A stretch of DNA of 64,000 nucleotides from contig NZ_JAHZIJ010000010.1 in the NCBI RefSeq assembly GCF_019443105.1, forward strand, positions 62,001 through 126,000, in the 5' to 3' direction. Every line of letters starts with the position of its first letter. Position 1 is the first letter of the stretch. Under the pieces are notes generated by a model. The model saw only the letters and a list, made by a program, of their open reading frames with translations. It ran no database searches and had not been told where the DNA came from. This DNA is from Paenibacillus oenotherae. GTDB taxonomy: Bacteria; Bacillota; Bacilli; Paenibacillales; Paenibacillaceae. Shown one piece after another: positions 52,571-63,613 of this stretch. Both the position numbers and the translations under genes were made by a program.

Positions 52571-55500
52571 TTATTCGTAGGTAAAGCTATAACTAAAAGA
52601 CCCCCGACTAAAAGCCAGATTAATGAATGGATTTACTGGAGCAGGGATTGCACTGAATTGATACAAAGTATTAAAATTACCGCCATTAATACTAATATAA
52701 CCTTCATATGAAGGGAATTTATCAAGGGTACCCGACACCGTTATTCTACTCATATTACTGATTTTAATCTTAACAGAGTAATCAAGAGATGGAGAACCAG
52801 ATGATAGTTCATTTCTTGCAGAAGTAACAGCATTAATTATAGTGTAATTACTATCTCCACTTTTATCTAGATTAGTAGCCCAAGACATTCCTCTATTGCT
52901 ATCACGTTTGGATGCAATAACTTCTCCTTGGTCATCAATCCGTTCTGTTACTGTAACATAATTGAATCCCACAATTGAATTGTAATCGAGATTCACCACT
53001 CCATATTGTAAAGTCTTTACATTGAGGTCATTCACCCCAAAGTGTCTGTCGCTACCATTTCCTAGATAAGTATCTCTATGAGGGTCTGAACCGGTATCAA
53101 CAGGTAGGAATGTATCCAGGCTAACAATTGCGTAATTCGCCCCAGTATCTGCAACAAACCTCAAATAATTAGCGGTTGCATGAATCTGATTTTGCATAGC
53201 TTTTGATCCAGCCGCTCCATTATATGCTTCTGTTAAGAATTCCAGTTGCTCGTAAACAAAAGTATTACTTTTTTTATATTTAACGTCACTTTCTTGCATA
53301 TGACCCGAAGGGTCAGTAAATATTAAAGGGTTATTGCTCACATACGTATATAGATTCAAACTCAGCGGGTTATCAATCTGTCCCTCATAAGTATCCTCAC
53401 TAACAAATCGTCCATCGGAGGGATTGTACCATCTGGCTCTCAGGTACTGTAACTTCGTCGTACTATCCCATAGCTCGCCAGAGTACCTGAACGGATTATG
53501 CACCATCTCTTCTTCCGATACTACATTCCCCCAGAGATCGTACTCGTACTTGTTCAGGAGATTTCCCGAGGCATCTCTCAATTCGACGATATCGCCGTGT
53601 CCATTTACTACCGGATACGCCTTCGAACCATCACTGTACGAGATCACCTCCAACCGATTGCCGCGTATATAATTGGCCTTCAATTGCCTTACACCGTTAA
53701 TGACGGTCGCTTCCGCGATAATCTGATCCCCATCATAATAATATCGTGTCGTAATGTCATTTTGGATCCGCTCTACCATCAAACCGTCCCCGTTATAACG
53801 ATATTGAACGCTAGCTCTATCCTTAGCAATACTCGTCAACCTGCCCTCGTTATCCAAGGTAATATCCCTATCTTCAAAATCAGCAGTAGTCAGCACCGAT
53901 TCCATCGATAACCGGTTACCTCTCTGATCATAAGTGTAGGTCTCTGCGAATTCACTTGAAGTCTCGATTCGGTTCAGACTGTCGTAGGTAAATGAATCTG
54001 TCTTCTGCTGATTAACCGTCCGATTCGCAATGTTGTTATTTCCATCGTAGGCATACTTATAGGTCAGTACAGCCTCTTCGTTTGCAACATGGCTCAGTTC
54101 CGATAATTTCAGTCCATCATATCGGCTATTGCTGGTAACTCCGTTTTGCCCAATCGTCTGGTGCAATAGCCCATTCTTTTTATATGTGTACCTAGCATCC
54201 GCTGAGCCTTTTATTGTTCCTACGTCCACCAATTGGTTCAGGTTATTATAGGAATAGAATGTCGTACTTCCAAACGGTCCTGTCATCTTCTCGCGATTGC
54301 CGTTGGCATCATACTCGAGTTGCAGCTTTAGTTGATCTGGATAGGTCAATGTAGTTAATTGTTCAGTATACGGATCATACGAATAGGCTGTGGTTCCAGT
54401 CCCATCAGTCATACTAAGACGTTTGCCAGCCTCGTCATATGTGTATGTCACAGATTGATTCGCACTGGTACGATTTGTCAATCTATTCCTAGCATCATAC
54501 GCAAGTGTTGTTTCATTACCCTTGTGATCCTTCCGTCTGACTAGATTAGAGTTCGCGTCGTAATACCGCCTTTCCAGCCTTCCTTCCTCATCCTTGATCT
54601 GTTTCACACGACCAAGTTCATCGTAGAACTTCTCCTTAACACTTCCACCTGGATACGTCATCTTAGTTATATTTCCAACTTTATCATAGGTGTAAGAGGT
54701 GGTTTCATTCTTCGCATTTGTTACAGCACTGAGCTGGCCTAAAGCATCATAGGCAAATTTCGTTACATTGTTATTGCCATCTCTCTGTTCGGTTACCTGT
54801 CCACTGATCGGATGGTAAACTAAACTACTAACTTGTTTGATAACAGCATTTGGTGTCGATCGCTCTTCTTGCTTAACTACCCTTCCTAGTTTGTCGAAAG
54901 TCTGGATTTGCGTATAGCCTTCTGCATCAATGGTTGTAGTTGTACGCAGTGCTTCATTATAAATAGCCTTTGACTCGGCAAGATCGGCATTGATCGTGGA
55001 AGTCGTACGTCCCCACTTGTCATAAGCAACCTGTGATCGATTGGATCGGGCATCCTCGCTCCAGATCATCCTTCCATTACTGTCATAGCCATAACTGGCT
55101 TTTCGCTTGTAATCAGAACCTTCCAGTAATTCCTCTTTAATCTTCCATCCAAGAGAGTTCCAGCTAATTCTGGCCTTGCTCCCGACTTCATTTCTGACTG
55201 TAATTGTATTACTTACATCATTATAATCTGACTGGAAAACGGCACCGCCAGGATAAGTGACTTTCTTAATTCGATGAAGAACATCGTATTCGTATGCGGT
55301 ACGATTTTGTTTGCCGTCAATCCATGCAGTCATCAGACCGTTAGAACGATCATACTCTGCTTCTGTATGAATTGTAGTTGAAAGATTATCTGCATCAATC
55401 ACAGTTAATGTCTTCTTTGTTGGGAAAGCGAATTTATTTTCTCCTCCCTTGTACTCAAAGGTAGCCTCGCGAGATCTTCCATCAAGGAGTACCACCTCTT

Positions 55501-58500
55501 TAAGCACGTTACCATACTCATCATAGCTAGGGTAACTTACTTGTTGAAGTATCTCGCCTATCGCATTATTTTTCCTAACCGTTACCTGAGTAACAGCTCT
55601 TTGTGGATTGCGAATGTACTCTGTAAAAAGCGATGTGTCTGAACTAACTGGTTTAACCATCGTCTTAATAAGATGAGTGCTAGGGTCATAGGTATAGGTT
55701 GTCGTTATACCCGCAGCATCAGTAGATTGCAGTGTGTTGCCGTAATCGTCATATTGATTACTTACAGTTATTGTGTCGCCTGTAATATTGTCACTCATGA
55801 CAGAGACAGTTGGAACAGAAACAGGATAATTACGTGCTCCTACTGTCTTACCATACGTATTTACCGTCTTCTTCTCCATACCATCGGCTTTGATAATAGA
55901 TTCCTGAAGATAATATTGCGCAGGTGTTTCAGCATTTATTACATCTTTTTTATAGTTAAATGTTGATCGCGTTAATCCATTATCTATTGTTGTTAATATC
56001 GTCATATCCTGATCATAGGACGAACCAATATCCGTATTATGATACTGTATGCTTTGGCGGTTAAAGTCTTCTATGCTGCCGTTATCGTATATAATTTGAT
56101 CGAAACGGGATTGCAAACGGTAAGCTTCATTAACCGAACTGGAACCAATCAATCGTTTCACCGGGAGTGTCTCGTAGGTATATACGGTTTTCGAGCCAGT
56201 CGGATGCTGGACCTGAGTTAATAATGCATAGGGATTCGATGTACCGCGTTCAGGATAGGCAGAGAATAAATTGAATTTGGCTTCTTTAAGCTGATAAGAA
56301 TACGTGGTCTTACGACCAATCACATCCGTAACAGAATCTAGAATTTCAACACCTTGTTCTGTATGCTTCCTATAGAGAACGCTCTGACTTCCTTTAGTTA
56401 GTCTCACTTCTGATGGCGTATAGACAATCTGAATCTTATTGCCGATCGCATCAGTTACCTCGCTGAGTAGTTTTCGGGCATAGGTCGCATGTTGTGTATA
56501 GGAGAATTGAGTCGCATTATTATAAGCGTCTGATATTTGTAGTATCCGTCCATCATCTGTGAAGTACTGCTTGATGGTTCCGTCCACCGAAGTTAATACA
56601 TATTTTGAGGTTTCCCCATTGAAGCTCACGCTGGTATTGGTTGTAAACGACATCCCCTCCCAGTCGTAGCCTTTCAAACGAGATCCATCTATCTCATAAC
56701 TCCCCTTACCCGCAAGATGAATAAATAATTTCCCTTCACTCTTTTCTATAAAGGGCAAGCTCCAACTCCAACCCTTACCAATTGGATACATTTGCTGCTC
56801 AATTGGCGTTGTAGTCTGATTGTAGTATGAGACCCCTTGTCCAACAGCTGCTACATAGGTTTGTACAGTTGCATTCGGGCTGCTCGCAAAATAATAAATA
56901 TATTGACCGTCCCTTTTAAGCACTGATCCTGCATAACTATTAATGGTATTCTTAAAATTATATGCATCTGTCTGATTCTCAAATGAATTACTAGCAAATG
57001 TTACCGTGCTGCCTTGCCCTTCCTTATAAGACTCTGTAACCCAGAAGCCCTGCGCTTTTCTTGCATATCTATAGTAACCTGAGCCTGCCGATTGCCAGGA
57101 GCCATATCCGATAGAACCTGACGCCCCCTGCTTGGTGACCGTTCCTCTATAATCCTGACGGTATACCCTTGTATCAGCTGATGCCGGCTTAGTAACTATC
57201 CCTGAGTAGTGGGCTAGATACTCTCTCGTACATTTCCATCCTGGAGTTCCCCCAGACTCACATGCTTTGATTGTTTCAACATTAATTTTATTTAGCGTTC
57301 CTGAGTAGCCTCCAGAAGCGTACGATATCGAATAAGGACAGGTTGAAATATCTGAGCTCTTTACCCATATCTTGCTGCTATTATAGTAGCCTTCCTCTTT
57401 TTTCGTGCAGCTGTCCGTCTCCGTTCTAGAGGCTGCAGGTGTGTATGATCCGGAAATAACATAGGACTGCCCTGTTGAATATAAGTTACCGCTAAATCCG
57501 TTAGCACTATAATAAACATAGGAGTTAAATCCGGTAGAACTGCTGCTCGTTCTATAGTCCGTCTGAGTCCGGGTTTCATTGCCATTGGTATAGACTACCC
57601 CATTACTGATCGCTTGATCGGCTTGAACTCTCGTATCATAGGACCCCAGTGTGACTGAATTGGATGCTACAAACCCCGTTGAATAATCCACGGTTCCATT
57701 ACCATCATAATCTTCCTCAATCCATTGATTTTCCGTGTATTTAACGGTATATACAGGTATAAGAGGCTTTTCAATTGCTTGAAATGTGACGTAATATTTA
57801 TAAATATCGTAAGTATAGTTATTAACACCATAACTTTTCCCATAGAATTGGGATGCATTACTATCATAGGTACGAGTCAATGAAAAACCTAGTCCATTTC
57901 TACCGGGTAATGACATATCCGTCTGCTGTACAGAGAGTCCCCCAGTTAAACTAGATATGGACTCATTATTTAATCCGATTGCGTATGGTGCCTCGTTCAT
58001 GGTTGTCTTGTTATATACCGGGGGCACCTCTTGCATAATCGAGCTTACTGTTGCATTTGTAGCCATAACTCGATTCTGACCAGATTTCCCTTCCAGTGCC
58101 CTTTCTGTTGCTTCCATGTGCTCGGCAACAATAGTAGATTCATCCGCTTTTACCGCATCTACCATCCTTAATATCGGATCAGTCAGATCGTTATAGACCT
58201 GACCGGTAACTGTTGAAGAAAGATTAATTTCATTGGGGCTTAATAAATGCAATTCTTCCTGGAAGGTAGATTGTTTTATTTCTGCTTGTAGAAAAGCGGT
58301 ATACACCTCATTCAATGTATAACCTTGATCCAGTTGTTGCTGAACGAATGGTTCTGTAGTTGCGAAACGCTCCACAACTTTCTCAATCTCTAACTTGAAT
58401 GTGGACATTGATTCATTAGCATAGACTCGCTGCGCAGCCATAGGTTCGAAGACAGCCGCCAACATGCCTATTATGATTGCTGCTAATATAATTTTACTAT

Positions 58501-58522
58501 TCCGTATTCTCATCTTCTCCAA
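52571..58522 (-). CDS. Secreted Rhs/YD-repeat protein with unique C-terminal region
   Basis: The 1983-residue product starts with TTG at 58522 (AGAGG six bases upstream; an ATG three codons on is possible) and a signal peptide of about 35. N-terminal 650 residues are beta-rich with several cysteines; from about residue 660 to 1740 many YD repeats (for example YTYDKVGNITKMTYPGG) form the Rhs shell, closed by LRARWYNPSDGRFVSEDTYEG and NNPLIFTDPSG. The last 243 residues (52574-53302) are different, with YLGNGSDRHFG reminiscent of DUF3238-like domains but no known toxin motif. In related proteins this region is released as the active part. A membrane protein gene follows. Confidence 0.9.
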   Translation of the reverse strand: MEKMRIRNSKIILAAIIIGMLAAVFEPMAAQRVYANESMSTFKLEIEKVVERFATTEPFVQQQLDQGYTLNEVYTAFLQAEIKQSTFQEELHLLSPNEINLSSTVTGQVYNDLTDPILRMVDAVKADESTIVAEHMEATERALEGKSGQNRVMATNATVSSIMQEVPPVYNKTTMNEAPYAIGLNNESISSLTGGLSVQQTDMSLPGRNGLGFSLTRTYDSNASQFYGKSYGVNNYTYDIYKYYVTFQAIEKPLIPVYTVKYTENQWIEEDYDGNGTVDYSTGFVASNSVTLGSYDTRVQADQAISNGVVYTNGNETRTQTDYRTSSSSTGFNSYVYYSANGFSGNLYSTGQSYVISGSYTPAASRTETDSCTKKEEGYYNSSKIWVKSSDISTCPYSISYASGGYSGTLNKINVETIKACESGGTPGWKCTREYLAHYSGIVTKPASADTRVYRQDYRGTVTKQGASGSIGYGSWQSAGSGYYRYARKAQGFWVTESYKEGQGSTVTFASNSFENQTDAYNFKNTINSYAGSVLKRDGQYIYYFASSPNATVQTYVAAVGQGVSYYNQTTTPIEQQMYPIGKGWSWSLPFIEKSEGKLFIHLAGKGSYEIDGSRLKGYDWEGMSFTTNTSVSFNGETSKYVLTSVDGTIKQYFTDDGRILQISDAYNNATQFSYTQHATYARKLLSEVTDAIGNKIQIVYTPSEVRLTKGSQSVLYRKHTEQGVEILDSVTDVIGRKTTYSYQLKEAKFNLFSAYPERGTSNPYALLTQVQHPTGSKTVYTYETLPVKRLIGSSSVNEAYRLQSRFDQIIYDNGSIEDFNRQSIQYHNTDIGSSYDQDMTILTTIDNGLTRSTFNYKKDVINAETPAQYYLQESIIKADGMEKKTVNTYGKTVGARNYPVSVPTVSVMSDNITGDTITVSNQYDDYGNTLQSTDAAGITTTYTYDPSTHLIKTMVKPVSSDTSLFTEYIRNPQRAVTQVTVRKNNAIGEILQQVSYPSYDEYGNVLKEVVLLDGRSREATFEYKGGENKFAFPTKKTLTVIDADNLSTTIHTEAEYDRSNGLMTAWIDGKQNRTAYEYDVLHRIKKVTYPGGAVFQSDYNDVSNTITVRNEVGSKARISWNSLGWKIKEELLEGSDYKRKASYGYDSNGRMIWSEDARSNRSQVAYDKWGRTTSTINADLAESKAIYNEALRTTTTIDAEGYTQIQTFDKLGRVVKQEERSTPNAVIKQVSSLVYHPISGQVTEQRDGNNNVTKFAYDALGQLSAVTNAKNETTSYTYDKVGNITKMTYPGGSVKEKFYDELGRVKQIKDEEGRLERRYYDANSNLVRRKDHKGNETTLAYDARNRLTNRTSANQSVTYTYDEAGKRLSMTDGTGTTAYSYDPYTEQLTTLTYPDQLKLQLEYDANGNREKMTGPFGSTTFYSYNNLNQLVDVGTIKGSADARYTYKKNGLLHQTIGQNGVTSNSRYDGLKLSELSHVANEEAVLTYKYAYDGNNNIANRTVNQQKTDSFTYDSLNRIETSSEFAETYTYDQRGNRLSMESVLTTADFEDRDITLDNEGRLTSIAKDRASVQYRYNGDGLMVERIQNDITTRYYYDGDQIIAEATVINGVRQLKANYIRGNRLEVISYSDGSKAYPVVNGHGDIVELRDASGNLLNKYEYDLWGNVVSEEEMVHNPFRYSGELWDSTTKLQYLRARWYNPSDGRFVSEDTYEGQIDNPLSLNLYTYVSNNPLIFTDPSGHMQESDVKYKKSNTFVYEQLEFLTEAYNGAAGSKAMQNQIHATANYLRFVADTGANYAIVSLDTFLPVDTGSDPHRDTYLGNGSDRHFGVNDLNVKTLQYGVVNLDYNSIVGFNYVTVTERIDDQGEVIASKRDSNRGMSWATNLDKSGDSNYTIINAVTSARNELSSGSPSLDYSVKIKISNMSRITVSGTLDKFPSYEGYISINGGNFNTLYQFSAIPAPVNPFINLAFSRGSFSYSFTYE

Positions 58523-58563
58523 ATCCTGCCTCTCATTCCGGTCTGTTTTTCGTTAATTAGTGA

Positions 58564-61500
58564 TTACAATTGAACCAACTCTTGTCTAGTCACGGTGCTA
58601 ACAAAAATACCATTCAAATCATAAATATATTCCGTTGTATAGACATACATACCGAGGGTGATGGTTCGCTTGATGAGCCTGTTCGATTTGTCGTATACAT
58701 AATGAGTCGCTTTTCTAGAGATCTGGAATTTATAAGGCTCAATAGAAATGGTCGACTCTCCTGCAATTACTTTTATATAGTAGCTTTTTCCGCTTTCCAC
58801 GTTGAATGAGACTTCTTCATTTTTATTTCCAGCAATGATTCCTTTAGAAATCTGTTGCTGCATCTCATTGTATAAAACAACATTGTAATTATTGTCATCG
58901 GGCACGAGAAGAGTGATATGATAAACTCCTGTTGATACTGGAATGAATCTGAAATAATCAACATCTGATGGCGCTGACAGGTAGCCTGATTGAACACCCG
59001 CCGAATATACCTTTGCCTGTGCGAAAGTATTATTGGGCTCATTTGCATCATAAATATACGTATAATGAAGAACGGTTGATGGCAATGACAGATTTCCTGA
59101 TGCATCCTTCGCCCTGATGCTAATGTCATAAATTCCAAACGCTGCATTCTGAACCTTGTATGTGGTCTCAGTCCCCGGAACAGTAGCTAAAAGCGTTGTG
59201 CCGTTATAAATTTCATAAGAGGCTACTTTAGCATTATCCGCAGACGCATCCCAAGCAATTTTAAAATGATTTGCAGACAGCTCGGAAACCATAATATTCG
59301 CAGGCGTTGTTGGTTTCTCTGAATCCTTGATCAGATATAGTGCATCAAGTCCGATCTTATAATCTGTACTACTGGCGTTCTTACCTTTCACTGTAAAACG
59401 AAATGCATGTGTATCGTCCGTCTGAACGGTCACCCAACCCATGTTGATTTCCTCAAACTCTGTACTGCTGTTGTATCCATCGATAATAGTAGGATTATTG
59501 TTCAACTGCATCCGCCCCATATCAGGGCCCTTTCTGACTCGCACAATAACCTGATAGCTGCCTGGCTCCGATACTGGAACATTAAATTCAACATACTCAC
59601 TGACAGCCTTGGTATTTACATTCTGCCATTCCCCAGCACTTGCATCTCCACTAACCACACGAATAGATGATTGTCCCGTATTGGTATGAGAAATATCCTC
59701 AAACTCCAGCACTTGCATTGCATTCTCATCAACAGTTGAGGCTGTTATCGTTTCGCTCACTTCCGATACTTCGCTATCCGTATCTACAGCCTTGACATAG
59801 AAGCTATGAGTCGTATTACTCTCAAGACCTACTGCCGTGAAATGCGTATTGCTTGTTGTTCCGATCTTCGTTCCATCCTGATACACTTCATAGTTCGCTA
59901 TACCCGCGGCATCAGTTGATGCCGTCCAACTCAAATTAATTGTCGTATTCGACTGAATTGGCGATGTCAACCCAGTCGGCACCGTTGGTGGCAACCCAGT
60001 CTTAACAACTAGTGCTTCCGTAGGGTCCGACAGATTTCCTGTGTGATCCTTCGCACGAACGGTGAAGCTGTATATCGCATTCGGTGCTAATCCTTCTGCT
60101 ATATAGCTGGTCGTGTGTGCATCTACGATCCCAATCACGGTTGAACCGGATAGGATATCATATTCTTTCAGCTCCGCATTATCCATTGATGCTATCCAAG
60201 TCAGCTCCGCGCTTGTGGCAGTCTTCCGCACAAGCGATAATGTACTTGGTGTTGTTGGTTTCTCTGAATCCTTGATCAGATATAGTGCATCAAGTCCGAT
60301 CTTATAATCTGCACTGCTGGCGTTTTTACCTTTCACCGTAAAGCGAAATGCATGTGTATCGTCCGTCTGAACGGTTACCCAACCCATGTTGATTTCCTCA
60401 AACTCTGTATTGCTGTTGTATCCATCGATAATAGTAGGGTTGTTGTTCAATTGCATCCGCCCCATATCAGGACCCTTTCTGACTCGCACAATAACCTGAT
60501 AGCTGCCTGGCTCCGATACTGGAACATTAAATTCAACATACTCACCGACAGCCTTGGTATTTACATTCTGCCATTCTCCGGCACTTGCATCCCCGTCACC
60601 TACACGAATAGATGATTGTCCCGTATTGGTATGAGAAATACCCTCAAACTCCAGCACTTGCATTGCATTCTCATCAACAGTTGAGGCTGTTATCGTTTCG
60701 CTCACTTCAGATACTTCGCCATCCGTATCTACAGCTTTGACATAGAAGCTATGGGTCGTATTACTCTCAAGACCTACTGCCGTGTAATGCGTCCTGCTTG
60801 TAATCCCAATCTTCGTTCCATCCTGATACACTTCATAGCTCGCTATCCCCGCAGCATCGGTTGATGCCGTCCAATTCAAATTAATCGTCATGTTCGACTG
60901 AATTGGCGATGTCAACCCAGTCGGCACCGTTGGTGGCAACCCGGTCTTAACAACTAGCGCTTTCGTAGGGTCCGACAGATTTCCTGTGTAGTCCTTCGCG
61001 CGAACGGTGAAGCTGTATATCGCATTCGGAGTTAATCCTTCCGCTGTATAGCTGGTCGTGTGTGCATCTACGGTTCCAATCACTGTTGAACCGGATAAGA
61101 TCTCATATTCCTTCAACTGCACATTATCCGTTGTAGCCGACCAGACCATTTCTGCGCTTGTCATTGTCTTCTTCACAAGCGATAATGCACTCGGCGTCGT
61201 TGGTTTCTCTGAATCCTTGATCAGATATAGTGCATCAAGTCCGATCTTATAATCTGCACTGCTGGCGTTTTTACCTTTCACTGTAAAACGAAATGCATGT
61301 GTATCGTCCGTCTGAACGGTTACCCAACCCATGTTGATTTCCTCAAACTCTGTATTGCTGTTGTATCCATCGATAATAGTAGGGTTGTTATTCAATTGCA
61401 TCCGCCCCATATCAGGACCCTTTCTGACTCGCACAATAACCTGATAGCTGCCTGGTTCCGATACTGGAACATTAAATTCCACATACTCATCGACAGCCTC

Positions 61501-63042
61501 GGTATTTATATTCTGCCATTCCCCAGCACTTGCATCCCCATCAGCTACACGAATAGATGATTGTCCCGTATTGGTATGAGAAATACCCTCAAACTCCAGC
61601 ACTTGCATTGCATTCTCATCAACAGTTGAGGCTGTTACCGTTTCGCTCACTTCCGATACTTCGCTATCCGTATCTACAGCCTTGACATAGAAGCTATGAG
61701 TCGTATTACTCTCAAGACCTACTGCCGTGAAATGCGTATTGCTTGTTGTTCCGATCTTCGTTCCATCCTGATACACTTCATAGTTCGCTATACCCGCAGC
61801 ATCGGTTGATGCCGTCCAATTCAAATTAATCGTTGTGTTCGACTGAATTGGTGACGTTAACCCTGTCGGTTTCGTTGGCGGTAATCCAGTCTTAACAACT
61901 AGCGCTTCCGTAGGATCCGACAGGTTGCCTGAATAGTCCTTTGCTCGAACGATGAAATTGTACGCCGCATTCGGGGTTAATCCTTCCGCAGTATAGCTGG
62001 TTGTGTATGCATCTACAGTCCCGAGCACAGTTGTACCCGATAAGATCTCGTATTCCTTCAGTCGCGCGTTATCCGTTGCAGCCGACCAGGTCAGTTTTAC
62101 GCTTGTCATTGTCTTATTCACAAGCGATAATGTGCTTGGTGTCGTCGGTTTCACTGTATCTTTAATATAGTACACAGCGTCGATTCCCATTTTGTATCCT
62201 GTGCTGCTCTCGTGCTTCCCTTTTACTGTGAGCCGTTTTTTGTATTCCCCGTACTTGGTAGGCAGTATCGTCCAGCCCTCTTCAAACTCCTTAAACCCCG
62301 GATTGCTCTGATAGAAGTCAATACTGTACTTAGGTGGTCCTAACCTACCCAAGTCAAACTGAACCGTTCCCATGTCAGGCCCAGTTGCCATCCGATATAC
62401 GATTTTATACATCCCTTCTTCTTCGGGAATCGGAATTTCAATAACGACACTTTCTTCTAGATTCGCTGTTTCAAAGCTCCTCCAGCTTCCTGCACTTGCA
62501 TTCTTCTCAACTTGGTTATTGCTCGGGACTGTTCCGATAAGATAAACAGTATCTTCTCCCTCCGCTACCTCCTTCTCATTCCTGTTTATTGTCGAGGCTG
62601 TTATCGTTTCACTTGCTTCCGATACTTCGCTATCCGTATCTACAGCCTTGACATAGAAGCTATGAGTCGTATTACTCTCAAGACCTACTGCCGTGAAATG
62701 CGTATTGCTTGTTGTTCCGATCTTCGTTCCATCCTGATACACTTCATAGTTCGCTATACCCGCAGCATCGGTTGATGCCGTCCAATTCAAATTAATCGTT
62801 GTGTTCGACTGAATTGGTGTTGTCAGCCCCGTCGGCACTGTAGGTATTCCTTCATTTGTTGGTGAGTTATAAACGTTATCAACAACATCGTTCATAGGGT
62901 TGTATACAACCGATGAAACAGATACTAACCTCTCTTTACCGAAATGTGGCGATAGTTTCACACGACTATCTCTCGCCGTAATTGGTGATGCTGAAATCAT
63001 TAATAGAGTTAATATCAAAGCACTAGCCACTATTCTCTTCAC
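58564..63042 (-). CDS. Giant secreted Fn3 / carbohydrate-binding-like repeat protein
   Basis: Started at GTG 63042 (GGGGGGAT seven bases upstream), the product has 1492 residues with a signal peptide of about 24. Units of one Fn3 domain (INLNWTASTDAAGIANYEVY), a CBM-like beta domain (YVEFNVPVSEPGSYQVIVRV) and a second Fn3 domain recur four times, with periods of 966, 945 and 945 bases and near-identical sequence in the later copies. The C-terminal 200 residues contain a PPC-like domain (DANEPNNTFAQAKVY) and a short YD-type tail (THYVYDKSNRLIKRTITL), which resembles the Rhs repeats of the next gene. There is no SLH or sortase anchor. It lies 41 bases before the Rhs gene and probably shares its operon. 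Confidence 0.85.
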   Translation of the reverse strand: MKRIVASALILTLLMISASPITARDSRVKLSPHFGKERLVSVSSVVYNPMNDVVDNVYNSPTNEGIPTVPTGLTTPIQSNTTINLNWTASTDAAGIANYEVYQDGTKIGTTSNTHFTAVGLESNTTHSFYVKAVDTDSEVSEASETITASTINRNEKEVAEGEDTVYLIGTVPSNNQVEKNASAGSWRSFETANLEESVVIEIPIPEEEGMYKIVYRMATGPDMGTVQFDLGRLGPPKYSIDFYQSNPGFKEFEEGWTILPTKYGEYKKRLTVKGKHESSTGYKMGIDAVYYIKDTVKPTTPSTLSLVNKTMTSVKLTWSAATDNARLKEYEILSGTTVLGTVDAYTTSYTAEGLTPNAAYNFIVRAKDYSGNLSDPTEALVVKTGLPPTKPTGLTSPIQSNTTINLNWTASTDAAGIANYEVYQDGTKIGTTSNTHFTAVGLESNTTHSFYVKAVDTDSEVSEVSETVTASTVDENAMQVLEFEGISHTNTGQSSIRVADGDASAGEWQNINTEAVDEYVEFNVPVSEPGSYQVIVRVRKGPDMGRMQLNNNPTIIDGYNSNTEFEEINMGWVTVQTDDTHAFRFTVKGKNASSADYKIGLDALYLIKDSEKPTTPSALSLVKKTMTSAEMVWSATTDNVQLKEYEILSGSTVIGTVDAHTTSYTAEGLTPNAIYSFTVRAKDYTGNLSDPTKALVVKTGLPPTVPTGLTSPIQSNMTINLNWTASTDAAGIASYEVYQDGTKIGITSRTHYTAVGLESNTTHSFYVKAVDTDGEVSEVSETITASTVDENAMQVLEFEGISHTNTGQSSIRVGDGDASAGEWQNVNTKAVGEYVEFNVPVSEPGSYQVIVRVRKGPDMGRMQLNNNPTIIDGYNSNTEFEEINMGWVTVQTDDTHAFRFTVKGKNASSADYKIGLDALYLIKDSEKPTTPSTLSLVRKTATSAELTWIASMDNAELKEYDILSGSTVIGIVDAHTTSYIAEGLAPNAIYSFTVRAKDHTGNLSDPTEALVVKTGLPPTVPTGLTSPIQSNTTINLSWTASTDAAGIANYEVYQDGTKIGTTSNTHFTAVGLESNTTHSFYVKAVDTDSEVSEVSETITASTVDENAMQVLEFEDISHTNTGQSSIRVVSGDASAGEWQNVNTKAVSEYVEFNVPVSEPGSYQVIVRVRKGPDMGRMQLNNNPTIIDGYNSSTEFEEINMGWVTVQTDDTHAFRFTVKGKNASSTDYKIGLDALYLIKDSEKPTTPANIMVSELSANHFKIAWDASADNAKVASYEIYNGTTLLATVPGTETTYKVQNAAFGIYDISIRAKDASGNLSLPSTVLHYTYIYDANEPNNTFAQAKVYSAGVQSGYLSAPSDVDYFRFIPVSTGVYHITLLVPDDNNYNVVLYNEMQQQISKGIIAGNKNEEVSFNVESGKSYYIKVIAGESTISIEPYKFQISRKATHYVYDKSNRLIKRTITLGMYVYTTEYIYDLNGIFVSTVTRQELVQL
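59710..62830 (-). repeat. Four near-identical long tandem units within the Fn3 protein gene
   Basis: The stretch around TCCAATTCAAATTAAT occurs at 62781, 61815, 60870 and (with one change) 59925. The spacing is 966, 945 and 945 bases. The CBM-like parts of the last three units are almost identical in DNA, showing recent duplication or gene conversion. Confidence 0.85.
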
Positions 63043-63613
63043 AAAAATATCCCCCCAATTGAACAAATTATAAAATATACCAAATACTAATTTAACACAG
63101 ATGAAGCGGGTAATTTTATATTTTATATAAAAGTTTTCTAATATTATCCGGTTATGTAGATGTACCAGCTTCTATGATGTCTTCTTAATAGTGTACCTTG
63201 CCCAATTCAGGCTACTTTGGTCACTTGCAAAAGTTCTTTCATCTTAGTCCTCCAAAGATGACCATCTTACTAAGGAGTCTCTTGACATTCGTACAGCAAA
63301 ACGTATTCACATTAATTCTAAATACCTCTCCTTCAGCAAGGTAACTGCTTTTTGATGCGGCCGTTCGCCTGCCATCGGCAATAGTATCAGCTATTCAGTG
63401 CCCGCTTGCATACCTCATATTGAAGTCACGCACTCGCCCCATTGAACGCGGCAACATCTTGGATTTAAGCCAATTTGATTCGTTCTGTCCAAGAAGTGCT
63501 ATGTAGTTACAGTTATCGCGTATAACAGAACACTGAATTTAACATCTTGCAACTAATAGAAGGGCTTGTTCGTAGTAGATAGAGGAAGATTACTTTTCAA
63601 GAGAGGATTAACG
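63043..63613. other. Gene-free stretch
   Basis: About 570 bases between divergent genes. The left part is AT-rich and should hold the promoter of the Fn3/Rhs unit. No RNA gene, repeat or complete gene was recognised in 63130-63590; short minus-strand frames near 63420-63540 have neither start nor ribosome site. Confidence 0.6.

Noticed and set aside
63190-63540. Decayed transposase or other gene remnant on the minus strand
   Set aside because: A few short frames read like protein but none has a start, ribosome site or recognisable motif.
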